Shown here piece after piece: positions 43,927 through 52,207 of a DNA stretch of 64,000 bases. The stretch is from NCBI RefSeq assembly GCF_049651205.1, contig NZ_JBASBR010000018.1, positions 1 to 64,000 on the forward strand, written 5' to 3'. Both the position numbers and the translations under genes were made by a program. The notes beneath the pieces were generated by a model. It saw only the letters and a list, made by a program, of their open reading frames with translations, did no database searches and was not told the origin of the DNA. How positions within the stretch are numbered: the stretch's first letter is position 1; every line of letters starts with the position of its first letter. Source of the DNA: Castellaniella sp049651205. Its GTDB lineage: Bacteria; Pseudomonadota; Gammaproteobacteria; Burkholderiales; Burkholderiaceae_B.

Positions 43927-45786
43927 ATGTCCGGCCCCTACCAACCTCTGATCCCCGCTGTCTGGCACCAAACCGCCGATGGTATCCCCGATAGTGAACG
44001 CTACGGGGATGTCTATCACGGCCAGGCAGGCCCGCTGGCCCAGGCGCAGCAGGTGTTTCTGCGGGGCAATCATCTGCCCGGACGCTGGCAGGGGCGTGTC
44101 GCATTCACCATCTGCGAAACCGGCTTTGGCCTGGGGCACAATTTTCTGGCCAGTTGGCAGGCATGGCGCAGCGACCCGCAACGCAGCCAACGGCTGCATT
44201 ATCTGGCCTTCGAGGCGCATCCCTTTGAGGCGCAAGACTTGCGTCGCGTGTGGCGGTGCCTGCCGGCTGCCTTGCAGGATCTGGCTGACGAACTGGCACA
44301 CGCCTGGCCGGCCCTCCTGCCGGGTGTCCAGCGCCTCGATCTGGCGGGTGGCAAGGTCAGCCTGACGCTGGTCTGGGGCGATATCCGGCGCACGGTGCGC
44401 CAGGCGCAGGCCGCAGTGGATGCGTTTTATCTGGATGGTTTCGCACCCGACCGCAATCCCGAGATGTGGTCGCCCGGTGTGTTTGGCCAGATGCGGCGCC
44501 TGGCTTGCACGGGTGCGACGGCGGCCACCTGGTGTGCAGCCGGCCAGGTGCGGCGCGATTTGCAAAGTGCCGGCTTTCTGGTGTCCAGGGTACCCGGCTT
44601 TGCCGGCAAGCGGCACATGACGGTGGCCACCTTGCGCCCCGGCCTGGGGCAGGCCCTGCCAGATCCCCAAAGGCGCCGCGTGGCCGTGATTGGAGGTGGG
44701 CTGGCGGGGGCCGGTGTGGCTCAGGCGCTGGCGGCCAGAGGCCATGAGGTACAGGTTTGGGATTCCCACTGTGCCCTGGATATCAAACCGGAGGTGCGGC
44801 AATATGGGGCCGCTGCGCTCGTCCCGGCGCTCAGCCTGGATGACGATACCCGCTCGCGCTTGTCCCGGGTGGGTCTGCAGCGTGCTCAATCACGGTGGAT
44901 GGGTTTGCCCGAGCCAGCCAAGCCAAACCAGTGCGGTGCGTTGGTGTGTGCGGGCAATCAGGACGACGCACAACGACAGCAGGCCGCCATGCAGTGCCTG
45001 CAGTTTCCGCCAGGCTGGGTGCGCTGGCTGGATGACGCCGCAGCCAGCCGGCAGGCGGGTGTGCCGCTGGCACAAGGTGGTCTGTGGTTCGATCAGGCTT
45101 TGCGTGTGTGTCCTGGAGAGCTGATTGCCGCCTTGTTAAGCCAGCCAGGCGTCACCCGGCGAGCGATCGATGCCGCTGCGTTGCGGGCGCACCCTGACGG
45201 TGGCTGGTGCTTGCTGGATCAAGATCAGCGCGTGCTGGATCGGGTGGATGAAGTTGTGCTGGCCAATGCGCGGCATGCGCCGGCGCTATTGGCCTCGCAC
45301 CCGTTGCTGTCTGCCTGGCCGGTCTTGTCGGGTTTACGGCCGATTGCGGGACAGATCAGTTTGTACGCAACATATGATAATTCTGTACCGGCCTGTATCC
45401 TGTCAGGCAAGGGCTACTGCCTGCCGCCCGCCGCTGGGTGGGGGGTGGCTGGCAGTACCTATCGCCCACGGGCGGGTAGCACGGTGGTGGATGACACCGG
45501 TCATCGCGCGATCCTGGCGCAGTTGCGTCGCTGGCTGCCGGCCGGGTCTGTTCCTTGGCTGGGGCGTGGCCAGCCTCAGGGCTGGGCGGGCTGGCGTGCG
45601 GCCACACGCGACCATCTGCCGATCATCGATGCCGTGGCGGCGATGCCCGGCGTGTGGCTGGCGTGTGGATATGGGTCGCGCGGTTTAAGTTGGTCGGCCC
45701 TGGCTGGAGATCTGATCGCGGCAAGGCTGGATAGTGAGCCCTGGCCGGTAGAACGAGAGCTTCAACACCGGATCCGTTTGCGCTAA
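43927..45786 (+). CDS. mnmC: Bifunctional tRNA modification enzyme MnmC
   Basis: Completes the mnm5s2U34 wobble modification in tRNAs such as tRNA-Lys(UUU). The 619-residue protein has an N-terminal SAM methyltransferase (about residues 1-235; 'ICETGFGLGHNFLASW', 'YLDGFAPDRNPEMW') and a C-terminal FAD-dependent oxidase ('VAVIGGGLAGAGVAQALAAR', then 'YGAAALVPAL'). Both halves look intact. It starts 98 bp from the divergent phosphatase gene. A substrate tRNA gene lies 3 kb downstream. Confidence 0.94.
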   Translation: MSGPYQPLIPAVWHQTADGIPDSERYGDVYHGQAGPLAQAQQVFLRGNHLPGRWQGRVAFTICETGFGLGHNFLASWQAWRSDPQRSQRLHYLAFEAHPFEAQDLRRVWRCLPAALQDLADELAHAWPALLPGVQRLDLAGGKVSLTLVWGDIRRTVRQAQAAVDAFYLDGFAPDRNPEMWSPGVFGQMRRLACTGATAATWCAAGQVRRDLQSAGFLVSRVPGFAGKRHMTVATLRPGLGQALPDPQRRRVAVIGGGLAGAGVAQALAARGHEVQVWDSHCALDIKPEVRQYGAAALVPALSLDDDTRSRLSRVGLQRAQSRWMGLPEPAKPNQCGALVCAGNQDDAQRQQAAMQCLQFPPGWVRWLDDAAASRQAGVPLAQGGLWFDQALRVCPGELIAALLSQPGVTRRAIDAAALRAHPDGGWCLLDQDQRVLDRVDEVVLANARHAPALLASHPLLSAWPVLSGLRPIAGQISLYATYDNSVPACILSGKGYCLPPAAGWGVAGSTYRPRAGSTVVDDTGHRAILAQLRRWLPAGSVPWLGRGQPQGWAGWRAATRDHLPIIDAVAAMPGVWLACGYGSRGLSWSALAGDLIAARLDSEPWPVERELQHRIRLR

Positions 45787-45921
45787 ACGGGCGTTAAATA
45801 TTGCCTGTGCAGCCCGGGATAACCCCTGGTCGCGCAACAGGATTTTATTTTATGGCGCAAATCCGTCAGAATAACGTCTTTTACAAGACTTATGTGGGCA
45901 AGCTGCCCAGAGGATCACACT

Positions 45922-48111
45922 GTGTCGCCCACCATCGAATTGGCGGACCAACTCTTCGAGACCGGCCCTGTCACCCAGACTTCGTCCTGCGTCGAATGGG
46001 CCTACCATTCAGAAGACTGGTGTTTGCGCATCGAAGCCCACTCGCCTGGCGTGTTTCGCCTGCGTTGTGGCCCTAAGGCCTGGCTAAACCCGGCAAAGCC
46101 CAGCGCGCGCGCTCAGCGTCACGCAGCGATGCTGCTGGCCCGCGAAGAAGCTGTGGGCGAGCTCGAATGCGTTGCCGTGCAGCCTGGCGTCTGGCGCATC
46201 AATCAGGGTGAAGCCAGCCTGGTGCTGGAAGGCGCCGGTCACAGCGTACAAATTTTGTCTCAGGATGCCTGCATCGCGCGCGCTTCCCTGACACTGCCCG
46301 TAGGGGCACCCACAGACACCACGCGTCTGTGGCAGGTCAACTGGCAGCTGCAGGATACCGAAGGCATATTTGGCCTGGGTGAAACCTGTCACGATCTTGA
46401 TCGGCGTGGTGCGCAACTGGTGTCGGATGCACCGGCCAGCCGCTGCTTGCCGCTGGCCTGGAGCCCGCTGGGCTGGGGCGTCTATCCCAATACGCTCAGC
46501 CAGGTGGTACACACGCTGGATACCCCAGAGCACTACCAGTTGCAGGTGCAGGGGGCCGGGCTGGATATTTTCCTGTTTGTGGGCGATCCCTCCGAAATCC
46601 TCAACCAGTACACAGCCCTTACCGGGCGTGCCGGGCAGCCAGACCTCTGGCCCATGGGTGTGTGGATGGATCAGGCCGATGGCCAAACCCCCGAAGCCAG
46701 CCTGCAGCAGGTGCGCAGCATGCGCGCGCAAGGCTTGGCGCTGGATGCCGTGCGTCTGGCCGAGCCCGCCATCATCGGTTTTCAGGCCGATAAGCCTGTG
46801 TTCGAATGGTCGGATCGCGTGCCCGACTGGCGCGTGCTGGTGGCCGAGGCCGAAACCCTTAACGTGCATCTGGCCGGCAGCCTGATCCCTGGCGTGATGC
46901 AGGGCACGGCCCTGTTCGACGAGTGGGAAGACCGAGGCTGGCTGCTGTGCGACGAGTCCGGCTCAGCCTGGGTGTGCCCGGGCACGGCCGCATCTGGCGG
47001 ACAACCCTTTGGCTTGCTGGATCTCACCCATAAAGATGCCGCGCGTCTCTGGACAGAACGCTACGCACAGGCCCTTGAAGACAATCTGCAGGCGCCGGTG
47101 TGTCAGGCCCAGTTTGATTTCCCCGACGACGTCGAGGCTCGTGGCGGAGAATCCGGTGCCATCCTGCGCACGGCGTACCCGCATCTGGCTCGCCAGGCGC
47201 TATTTGATGCCGTGGCCGGCCCGCGCACCCCCCAAGAGGGCGTGATGCTCAGCCGCGATCTGTTCCCCGGGGTGCAGCGGTTTGCCTGGCAACAGGGCCC
47301 TCAGGTAGATAACACTTGGGATGGTTTCGCACAAACCTTGCGCGCTGCGTTGGCGGTGGGTAACAGCGGCGTGGCTGTGCAAACCCATACGCTGGGTTGC
47401 GCCAGCCGTCCGGCCTCTGGTTTAAACGCAGAGCTTTATCTGCGCTGGCTGGCTATGTGCGTGTTCTCGGCCAATTTCAGTTTTCAGGGCCGGCCGGATC
47501 TGATGCCCGATGCCTTCGATGCAGATACCCGGGCCTTGGTGCAGCACTGGTTGCAATGGCGCTACCGTTTGCTGCCATATATTGCGGGCATTATTGATGA
47601 CGCCGTGCGTACAGGATTGCCGGTACAGCGCTCGATGATGCAGGCCTACCCGGCCGACCCCGAAGCCCATGCCTGGGATACGCAGTACCTGCTGGGCCCG
47701 GCCCTGCTGGTGGCGCCTGTGATGCAACCCGGGCAGGCCACAGAAATCTATCTGCCCCAAGGCGATGCCTGGTGGGATCTCAGTACCGGTTGGCGCTACG
47801 AAGGCGGCACGCGCCTGACGCTGCGGGCTGGGCTGGATGCGTTGCCTGTGTTTGGCCGTGAAGGCCATATGTTGTGCCTGGGGCCTGTTACCCAGCACAC
47901 CGGAGAAATCAACTCGGCACGTATCCTCGAGGAAGTCTGGATGTTTGGCATGCCCGAGCACAACCCGGTGGTGATGCGCAACAAGATCCGCGTGATGCAG
48001 ATGCAGGGTTCCAGCTACATCAAGGGCCTCGAGGGTCTGCGGATCCTGCCCTCCGAGGGCCTTGAGGTAAAACGGCGGGGTGCCGAGGTACGGATTTCAC
48101 GAGCCCGCTAG
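45922..48111 (+). CDS. GH31-like glycosidase, divergent
   Basis: A 729-residue protein with glycoside hydrolase family 31 architecture: an N-terminal beta-sandwich with 'GLGETCHDLDRRGAQL', the barrel entry 'LTGRAGQPDLWPMGVWM', and C-terminal 'YLLGPALLVAPVMQPGQ'. By eye alignment with YicI-type enzymes, the nucleophile region reads 'QAQFDFPDD', so its Asp may be kept. The acid/base site WxGD reads 'WQQGPQVD', and the usual DIGG reads 'HTLG'. The enzyme may be inactive or have a changed specificity. GTG 45922 is preferred because GAGGA (45910-45914) precedes it; an ATG at 45892 is an alternative. Substrate unknown. Confidence 0.75.
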   Translation: MSPTIELADQLFETGPVTQTSSCVEWAYHSEDWCLRIEAHSPGVFRLRCGPKAWLNPAKPSARAQRHAAMLLAREEAVGELECVAVQPGVWRINQGEASLVLEGAGHSVQILSQDACIARASLTLPVGAPTDTTRLWQVNWQLQDTEGIFGLGETCHDLDRRGAQLVSDAPASRCLPLAWSPLGWGVYPNTLSQVVHTLDTPEHYQLQVQGAGLDIFLFVGDPSEILNQYTALTGRAGQPDLWPMGVWMDQADGQTPEASLQQVRSMRAQGLALDAVRLAEPAIIGFQADKPVFEWSDRVPDWRVLVAEAETLNVHLAGSLIPGVMQGTALFDEWEDRGWLLCDESGSAWVCPGTAASGGQPFGLLDLTHKDAARLWTERYAQALEDNLQAPVCQAQFDFPDDVEARGGESGAILRTAYPHLARQALFDAVAGPRTPQEGVMLSRDLFPGVQRFAWQQGPQVDNTWDGFAQTLRAALAVGNSGVAVQTHTLGCASRPASGLNAELYLRWLAMCVFSANFSFQGRPDLMPDAFDADTRALVQHWLQWRYRLLPYIAGIIDDAVRTGLPVQRSMMQAYPADPEAHAWDTQYLLGPALLVAPVMQPGQATEIYLPQGDAWWDLSTGWRYEGGTRLTLRAGLDALPVFGREGHMLCLGPVTQHTGEINSARILEEVWMFGMPEHNPVVMRNKIRVMQMQGSSYIKGLEGLRILPSEGLEVKRRGAEVRISRAR

Positions 48112-48114
48112 GGT

Positions 48115-48912
48115 TTAGGAGCTGGATGACTCCGTTACGGGGATGTCAATGCAAAGTCCGGGGTCGAACTCGGGATTTTCATTGACGCCATCCCGGCAGT
48201 AGCCGCGCGGATTGCACACTACCCGGGTGCCCCGGACGGTGTAATCGAAGCTGTCGTGTGTGTGGCCGTGTATCCACAAACAGGCGCGGCCCATCAACCC
48301 GGTGCAATCAGACACAAACCCGGCGCTGATCAAAGAATCTTCAAAACGAGGGTGCACACTGCGCAGGCTGGGCGCGTGATGAGTAATCACCACCGTGGGG
48401 CCGTCAAAGGGCTCGTCAAGCATGTGATCCAGCCAGTCGTATTGCTGGCGAAATAGTCGGGCGGAGTCTTCGGGGGTAAAACGCTGGTCGTCAGCGCCGC
48501 GAATCACCTGAAAATCGCGCATGAACTGGCCGGTTTTTTCCATGGCCTGCTGGCGTTGGTCGGTGCCAAAGAGTTCGAAGTCTGTCCAGAGCGTGGTGCC
48601 CAGAAACCGCACGCCGTTGATCACGACTGCGCGCTGGTCGAGAAGCTGGATGTGGTGTTGTTGAGCCGCCTCGGCCAGTTGGGCCCGTACGCCGACAATA
48701 TCGCCCCCATAGAACTCATGGTTGCCCGGCACAAACAGTACCGGGCCCTGGATCTGGCCGGCCCATGTCATGGCAGCCTGGGGGCGAGCGATGTCGCCCG
48801 CCAATATGGTGACATCGGCGTGGGTTTCGGGTAGTGCCAGGCCCTGCATGCTGAGATGGAGGTCGGACAGGATATGAAGCCGCATTGCTGGGACATCTTG
48901 TGGGTCAGACAT
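48115..48912 (-). CDS. Calcineurin-like metallophosphoesterase
   Basis: A 265-residue soluble hydrolase with all five metal motifs of the family: 'SDLHLS' (about residues 16-21), 'LAGDIARP', 'GNHEFYGG', 'VITHHAPS' and 'WIHGHTHDSFDY'. It probably binds two divalent metals and cleaves a phosphodiester or phosphomonoester, but the substrate cannot be told. It is convergent with the GH31-like gene (3-nt gap) and divergent from tRNA-Lys. An internal Met at residue 10 (MRLHILSDLH) is an alternative start. Confidence 0.9.
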   Translation of the reverse strand: MSDPQDVPAMRLHILSDLHLSMQGLALPETHADVTILAGDIARPQAAMTWAGQIQGPVLFVPGNHEFYGGDIVGVRAQLAEAAQQHHIQLLDQRAVVINGVRFLGTTLWTDFELFGTDQRQQAMEKTGQFMRDFQVIRGADDQRFTPEDSARLFRQQYDWLDHMLDEPFDGPTVVITHHAPSLRSVHPRFEDSLISAGFVSDCTGLMGRACLWIHGHTHDSFDYTVRGTRVVCNPRGYCRDGVNENPEFDPGLCIDIPVTESSSS

Positions 48913-48940
48913 GGTGGGAGGTCTCCAGAAACAGCGTCGC

Positions 48941-48969
48941 TTGACGTTTTTTTTTTAAGATGTCAAAAT
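48941..48969 (+). promoter_or_regulatory. Promoter of tRNA-Lys
   Basis: TTGACG (48941-48946) and CAAAAT (48964-48969) are 17 bp apart, 14 bp upstream of the tRNA. The spacer holds a run of ten T residues, which could add intrinsic DNA bend. The -35 matches five of six consensus bases and the -10 four of six. Confidence 0.75.
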
Positions 48970-48983
48970 CTCGTTCTTGTTTT

Positions 48984-49059
48984 GGGTCGTTAGCTCAGTT
49001 GGTAGAGCACCGGACTTTTAATCCGTTGGTCGCGCGTTCGAGCCGCGCACGACCCACCA
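48984..49059 (+). tRNA. tRNA-Lys (anticodon UUU)
   Basis: A 76-nt tRNA with the acceptor stem GGGTCGT (48984-48990) paired to ACGACCC (49049-49055), discriminator A and encoded CCA (49057-49059). The D arm is TAGCTCAGTTGGTAGAGCA and the TψC loop is GTTCGAG. The anticodon TTT is at 49017-49019 in the loop CTTTTAA. The sequence is close to E. coli tRNA-Lys. The first anticodon-stem pair is a C-T mismatch, which is tolerable. Confidence 0.97.
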
Positions 49060-49067
49060 AAGCATTC

Positions 49068-49105
49068 AGGGAAATCAGCTGTCAACTAGCTGATTTCCCT
49101 TTTTT
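49068..49105 (+). terminator. Terminator after tRNA-Lys
   Basis: GGGAAATCAGCT (49069-49080) pairs perfectly with AGCTGATTTCCC (49088-49099) around a 7-nt loop, followed by six T residues. It begins 9 nt after the tRNA and faces the convergent cysN gene. Confidence 0.92.
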
Positions 49106-49120
49106 ACTGCTATCTGACGC

Positions 49121-50452
49121 CTATTTGCTATGGGGTTTTTCCCCTTGCAGATCTGTCAGGCGGACCATCCCCGCGGCAACTGTCTGATGGCTTGCGTCGT
49201 CAATCAGGATGAAGGCTCCGGTCGCCGGCTGGTGATCATACTCGTCCAGCGCCAAGGTGTCGCGGGTACGGATCTGCACCCGCCCGATATCGTTCAGCCC
49301 CAGGGTGCCGCGCCAAAGCCCGTCCTGCAGTTCGGCGATATCGCGACGGCTCATAACCTCCGTGATACGGGCCTGCGTCAGGCGCGATCCCTGCTTGAGC
49401 CAATAGCGCCGCATGGGGCTGAGCGCCTGGCGATCCAGCCAGCACACATCGGCTTGAAATTCGCGTGACAAGACCGGTTGCGATTGGGCATCTGTAATCA
49501 GATCACCGCGGGAGATGTCGATCTCCCGATCCAGCACAAGGGTGATGCTGTCGCCAGGGCGTGCGATTTCTAGCGCTGCATTGCCCAGTCTGATCTCACG
49601 AATCTGTGCTGTTTCACCAGATGGCCATACTTGAATCGTATCGCCCGGGCGCAAACTACCCCCCTGGAGTTGTCCTGCATAGCCACGAAACGCCTGCTGT
49701 GTGCTGCCGTTGTGGCGGATGACCCACTGAATGAACATGCGTGTGGCCTGCGACTGTGCAGGTTTATCCAGAGGCAGGGACTCCAGTAGCGGCAGCAGGG
49801 CCGGGCCGTCGTACCAGGGCATGTGCGCACTGGGATGCACCACGTTGTCTCCCGTGAGTGCCGACACAGGAAGGCAGCGTACGGCGGGTAGTCCCAGGGC
49901 CTGTGCCAGATGCTGGCAGGCGGCCTGAATGCGGGTGAAGACCGCCTGGCTCCAGTCCACCTGGTCCATTTTGTTCACTACAATCACCAGATGGCGCAGC
50001 GCAAGCAGCCGGGCCACTGTGGCGTGCCGTGTGGTTTGTGCCAGAAGCTGGCCGTCTGTAACCCGGGTGGCATCAATCAGGAGGAGGGCTGCGTCGGCTG
50101 TGGATGCGCCTGTCACCATATTGCGCGTGTATTGCTCATGACCTGGCGCGTCGGCCACGATAAACTTGCGCCGCGGTGTTGCAAAATAGCGGTAGGCCAC
50201 ATCAATCGTGATGCCCTGTTCGCGTTCGGCTTCCAGGCCGTCGGTCAATAAGGCCAGATCCAGTGCCTGATCGGGCGCCCGCGAATATCGCGAACCTGAG
50301 ATCGATTTCAGCTGGTCGGCATACACCCCTTTGCTATCCAGCAGCAAGCGTCCGATCAGGGTGGATTTGCCGTCATCCACCGAGCCCGCTGTAACAAAAC
50401 GCAGAACATCCGTGTCCGGGACGATGGCCGGGTATTGGTTGAGAGTGTCCAT
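49121..50452 (-). CDS. cysN: Sulfate adenylyltransferase subunit 1
   Basis: The GTPase subunit that couples GTP hydrolysis to APS formation by CysD. The 443-residue protein has G1 'GSVDDGKSTLIG' (about residues 23-34), the switch 'EREQGITIDVAYRYF', G3 'DAPGHEQY' and G4 'NKMD', then two beta-barrel domains as in EF-Tu. It ends without a CysC APS-kinase domain. The gene is last in the unit cysG-cysH-cysD-cysN, 2 nt after cysD. Confidence 0.95.
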   Translation of the reverse strand: MDTLNQYPAIVPDTDVLRFVTAGSVDDGKSTLIGRLLLDSKGVYADQLKSISGSRYSRAPDQALDLALLTDGLEAEREQGITIDVAYRYFATPRRKFIVADAPGHEQYTRNMVTGASTADAALLLIDATRVTDGQLLAQTTRHATVARLLALRHLVIVVNKMDQVDWSQAVFTRIQAACQHLAQALGLPAVRCLPVSALTGDNVVHPSAHMPWYDGPALLPLLESLPLDKPAQSQATRMFIQWVIRHNGSTQQAFRGYAGQLQGGSLRPGDTIQVWPSGETAQIREIRLGNAALEIARPGDSITLVLDREIDISRGDLITDAQSQPVLSREFQADVCWLDRQALSPMRRYWLKQGSRLTQARITEVMSRRDIAELQDGLWRGTLGLNDIGRVQIRTRDTLALDEYDHQPATGAFILIDDASHQTVAAGMVRLTDLQGEKPHSK

Positions 50453-50454
50453 AT

Positions 50455-51369
50455 TCAGAAATATCCTCGTTTCTTGCGTCGTTCCATGGAGGCCTCAGAG
50501 ACCTGATCGTCCATGCGGGTTGCGCCGCGTTCGGTGATGGTGGTGACCGCTGTTTCGGCGATGATGTCGGCGGGGGTTGCCGCGGTGGATGCCACAGGGC
50601 AGGTGCAGGAGATATCGCCCACTGTGCGAAAGCGCACCTTGAGTGACTCCACCTTTTCGCCGTCGCGTGCCGGCGTCAGTGGTGTGACTGGTGCAAGCAG
50701 ACCGTTGCGCCGCACGACATCACGTACGTGGCTGTAATACAGCGGCGCCAGCGCCAGCTCCTCGCGCTCGATGTACTGCCAGACGTCCAGCTCGGTCCAG
50801 TTCGAAATCGGAAACACGCGGATGTTTTCGCCCGGATGAACATGGGTGTTGTATAGGTTCCAGAGTTCTGGGCGCTGGTTCTTGGGATCCCACTGCCCGA
50901 ACTCGTCGCGAAACGAGAAAATGCGCTCTTTGGCCCGCGCTTTTTCTTCGTCGCGTCGTGCGCCGCCAATGCAGGCATCAAAGCGAAATTCGGCAATGGC
51001 CTCTAGCAGCGTGGTTGCCTGTGCCGCATTGCGTGAGGCGTCCTCGTGATGCAGTACAACCGTGCCGCGTGCGATGGAGTCCTCCACTTGACGCACAACC
51101 AGCGTCTCGCCCAGGTCTGCCACGTATTGATCGCGAAACGTAATGACTTCAGGGAAATTGTGGCCGGTATCCACATGCAGCAGTGGAAAGGGAAATTTCC
51201 CGGGTCGAAAGGCTTTTTCCGCCAGTCGCAACAGGACGCAAGAGTCTTTGCCGCCCGAAAAAAGCAGGACAGGGCGTTCGCACTCGGCCGCGACTTCACG
51301 CAAGATGTGGATGGCTTCGGATTCGAGCCAGTCCAGATGGGTCTGTTGCAGTGTAAGAGTGGTGGTCAT
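50455..51369 (-). CDS. cysD: Sulfate adenylyltransferase subunit 2
   Basis: Catalyses ATP plus sulfate to APS. The 304-residue PP-loop ATP pyrophosphatase has 'VLLFSGGKDSCVLLRLA', 'LLHVDTGHNFPEVI', the arginine-rich loop 'GGARRDEEKARAKERIFSF' and the C-terminal 'RFRTVGDISCTCPVAS'. The ATG at 51369 gives MTTTLTLQQTHLDWLESEA. The frame continues upstream through cysH in another phase and is not coding there. It sits 4 nt after the cysH stop. Confidence 0.96.
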   Translation of the reverse strand: MTTTLTLQQTHLDWLESEAIHILREVAAECERPVLLFSGGKDSCVLLRLAEKAFRPGKFPFPLLHVDTGHNFPEVITFRDQYVADLGETLVVRQVEDSIARGTVVLHHEDASRNAAQATTLLEAIAEFRFDACIGGARRDEEKARAKERIFSFRDEFGQWDPKNQRPELWNLYNTHVHPGENIRVFPISNWTELDVWQYIEREELALAPLYYSHVRDVVRRNGLLAPVTPLTPARDGEKVESLKVRFRTVGDISCTCPVASTAATPADIIAETAVTTITERGATRMDDQVSEASMERRKKRGYF

Positions 51370-51373
51370 GGAT

Positions 51374-52207
51374 TTACTCAGACAAATGGGTGGAAAATCG
51401 GGGGACAACGGTGGGGGTGTGATCGGCGCCCTCTGGTGCAACGTGCAGGCCACATTCGCGGCTTTGGCGTTGCTCCCACCACCAGCGCCCTGCGCGTGGA
51501 TCTTCGCCGGGGCGTACGGCGCGCGTACAGCATTCACACCCGATCGACGGATAACCGCGATCATGCAGCGGGTTGTAGGGCACGCCCAGGGCGCGGACCA
51601 CCGCCCAGACTTCTTCTGTCGTCCATGACGCCAAGGGGTTGAATTTCTGCAGGCCGTTGGCTTCATCCCATTGAGACTCGGGCAAATCGACACGGGTGAT
51701 GGATTGTTCGCGCCGCTGGCCGGTGATCCAGGCTGAATGGCCGGCGATGGCGCGGCGCAGCGGCTCAACCTTGCGAATCGCACAGCATTCCTTGCGCAGC
51801 GCCGCGCTTTCGTAGAAGGCGTATTCACCGTGCTGATCAACGTAGGTCTGGACGGCTGCAGGCTGGGGATGCATGACTTGCACTTGCAGGCCGTAACGTG
51901 CCTGCAAGGTATCGACCATGGCCAGGGTTTCTGCGTGCAGCTTTCCGGTATCCAGCATGAAGACACCCAGCCGGTGGGGCAATTGCATCAATCCGTGGAT
52001 AAGCAGCGTATCTTCCACGCCCATGGATGAAGCCAGCAGTGCATCCGGATGGGTGTCTGCAATCTGCTGCAAGTGCAGCAGCAAATCGTCCCAGCGGGCG
52101 GCGACAGGGCCCTCCAGCTTGCCGGCCGCGGGTTCTGTTTGATGATTTTCAGTCGTGTTGGTGCCCATCTGCGGGGGCCGCGGGCGGATATCTTCGGGCG
52201 GGTTCAT
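51374..52207 (-). CDS. cysH: Adenylyl-sulfate (APS) reductase, CysH family
   Basis: Reduces activated sulfate to sulfite with thioredoxin. The 277-residue protein has the PP-loop-derived 'LASSMGVEDTLLIHGLM', 'VFMLDTGKLHAETL', and two cysteine pairs, 'KECCAIRKVEPL' and 'GCECCTRAV'. Those pairs bind a 4Fe-4S cluster in the APS-using (plant-type assimilatory) enzymes. The C-terminal 'ECGLHVAPEG' carries the catalytic Cys. This, plus the lack of CysC in the window, argues for APS over PAPS as substrate. It overlaps cysG by 4 nt. Confidence 0.92.
   Translation of the reverse strand: MNPPEDIRPRPPQMGTNTTENHQTEPAAGKLEGPVAARWDDLLLHLQQIADTHPDALLASSMGVEDTLLIHGLMQLPHRLGVFMLDTGKLHAETLAMVDTLQARYGLQVQVMHPQPAAVQTYVDQHGEYAFYESAALRKECCAIRKVEPLRRAIAGHSAWITGQRREQSITRVDLPESQWDEANGLQKFNPLASWTTEEVWAVVRALGVPYNPLHDRGYPSIGCECCTRAVRPGEDPRAGRWWWEQRQSRECGLHVAPEGADHTPTVVPRFSTHLSE

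Noticed and set aside
43829..44889. Antisense open frames opposite mnmC
   Set aside because: They are shadows of mnmC, which has both enzyme domains intact.
51370..51966. Upstream extension of cysD
   Set aside because: It overlaps cysH in another phase and has no similarity to CysD, which starts properly at 51369.
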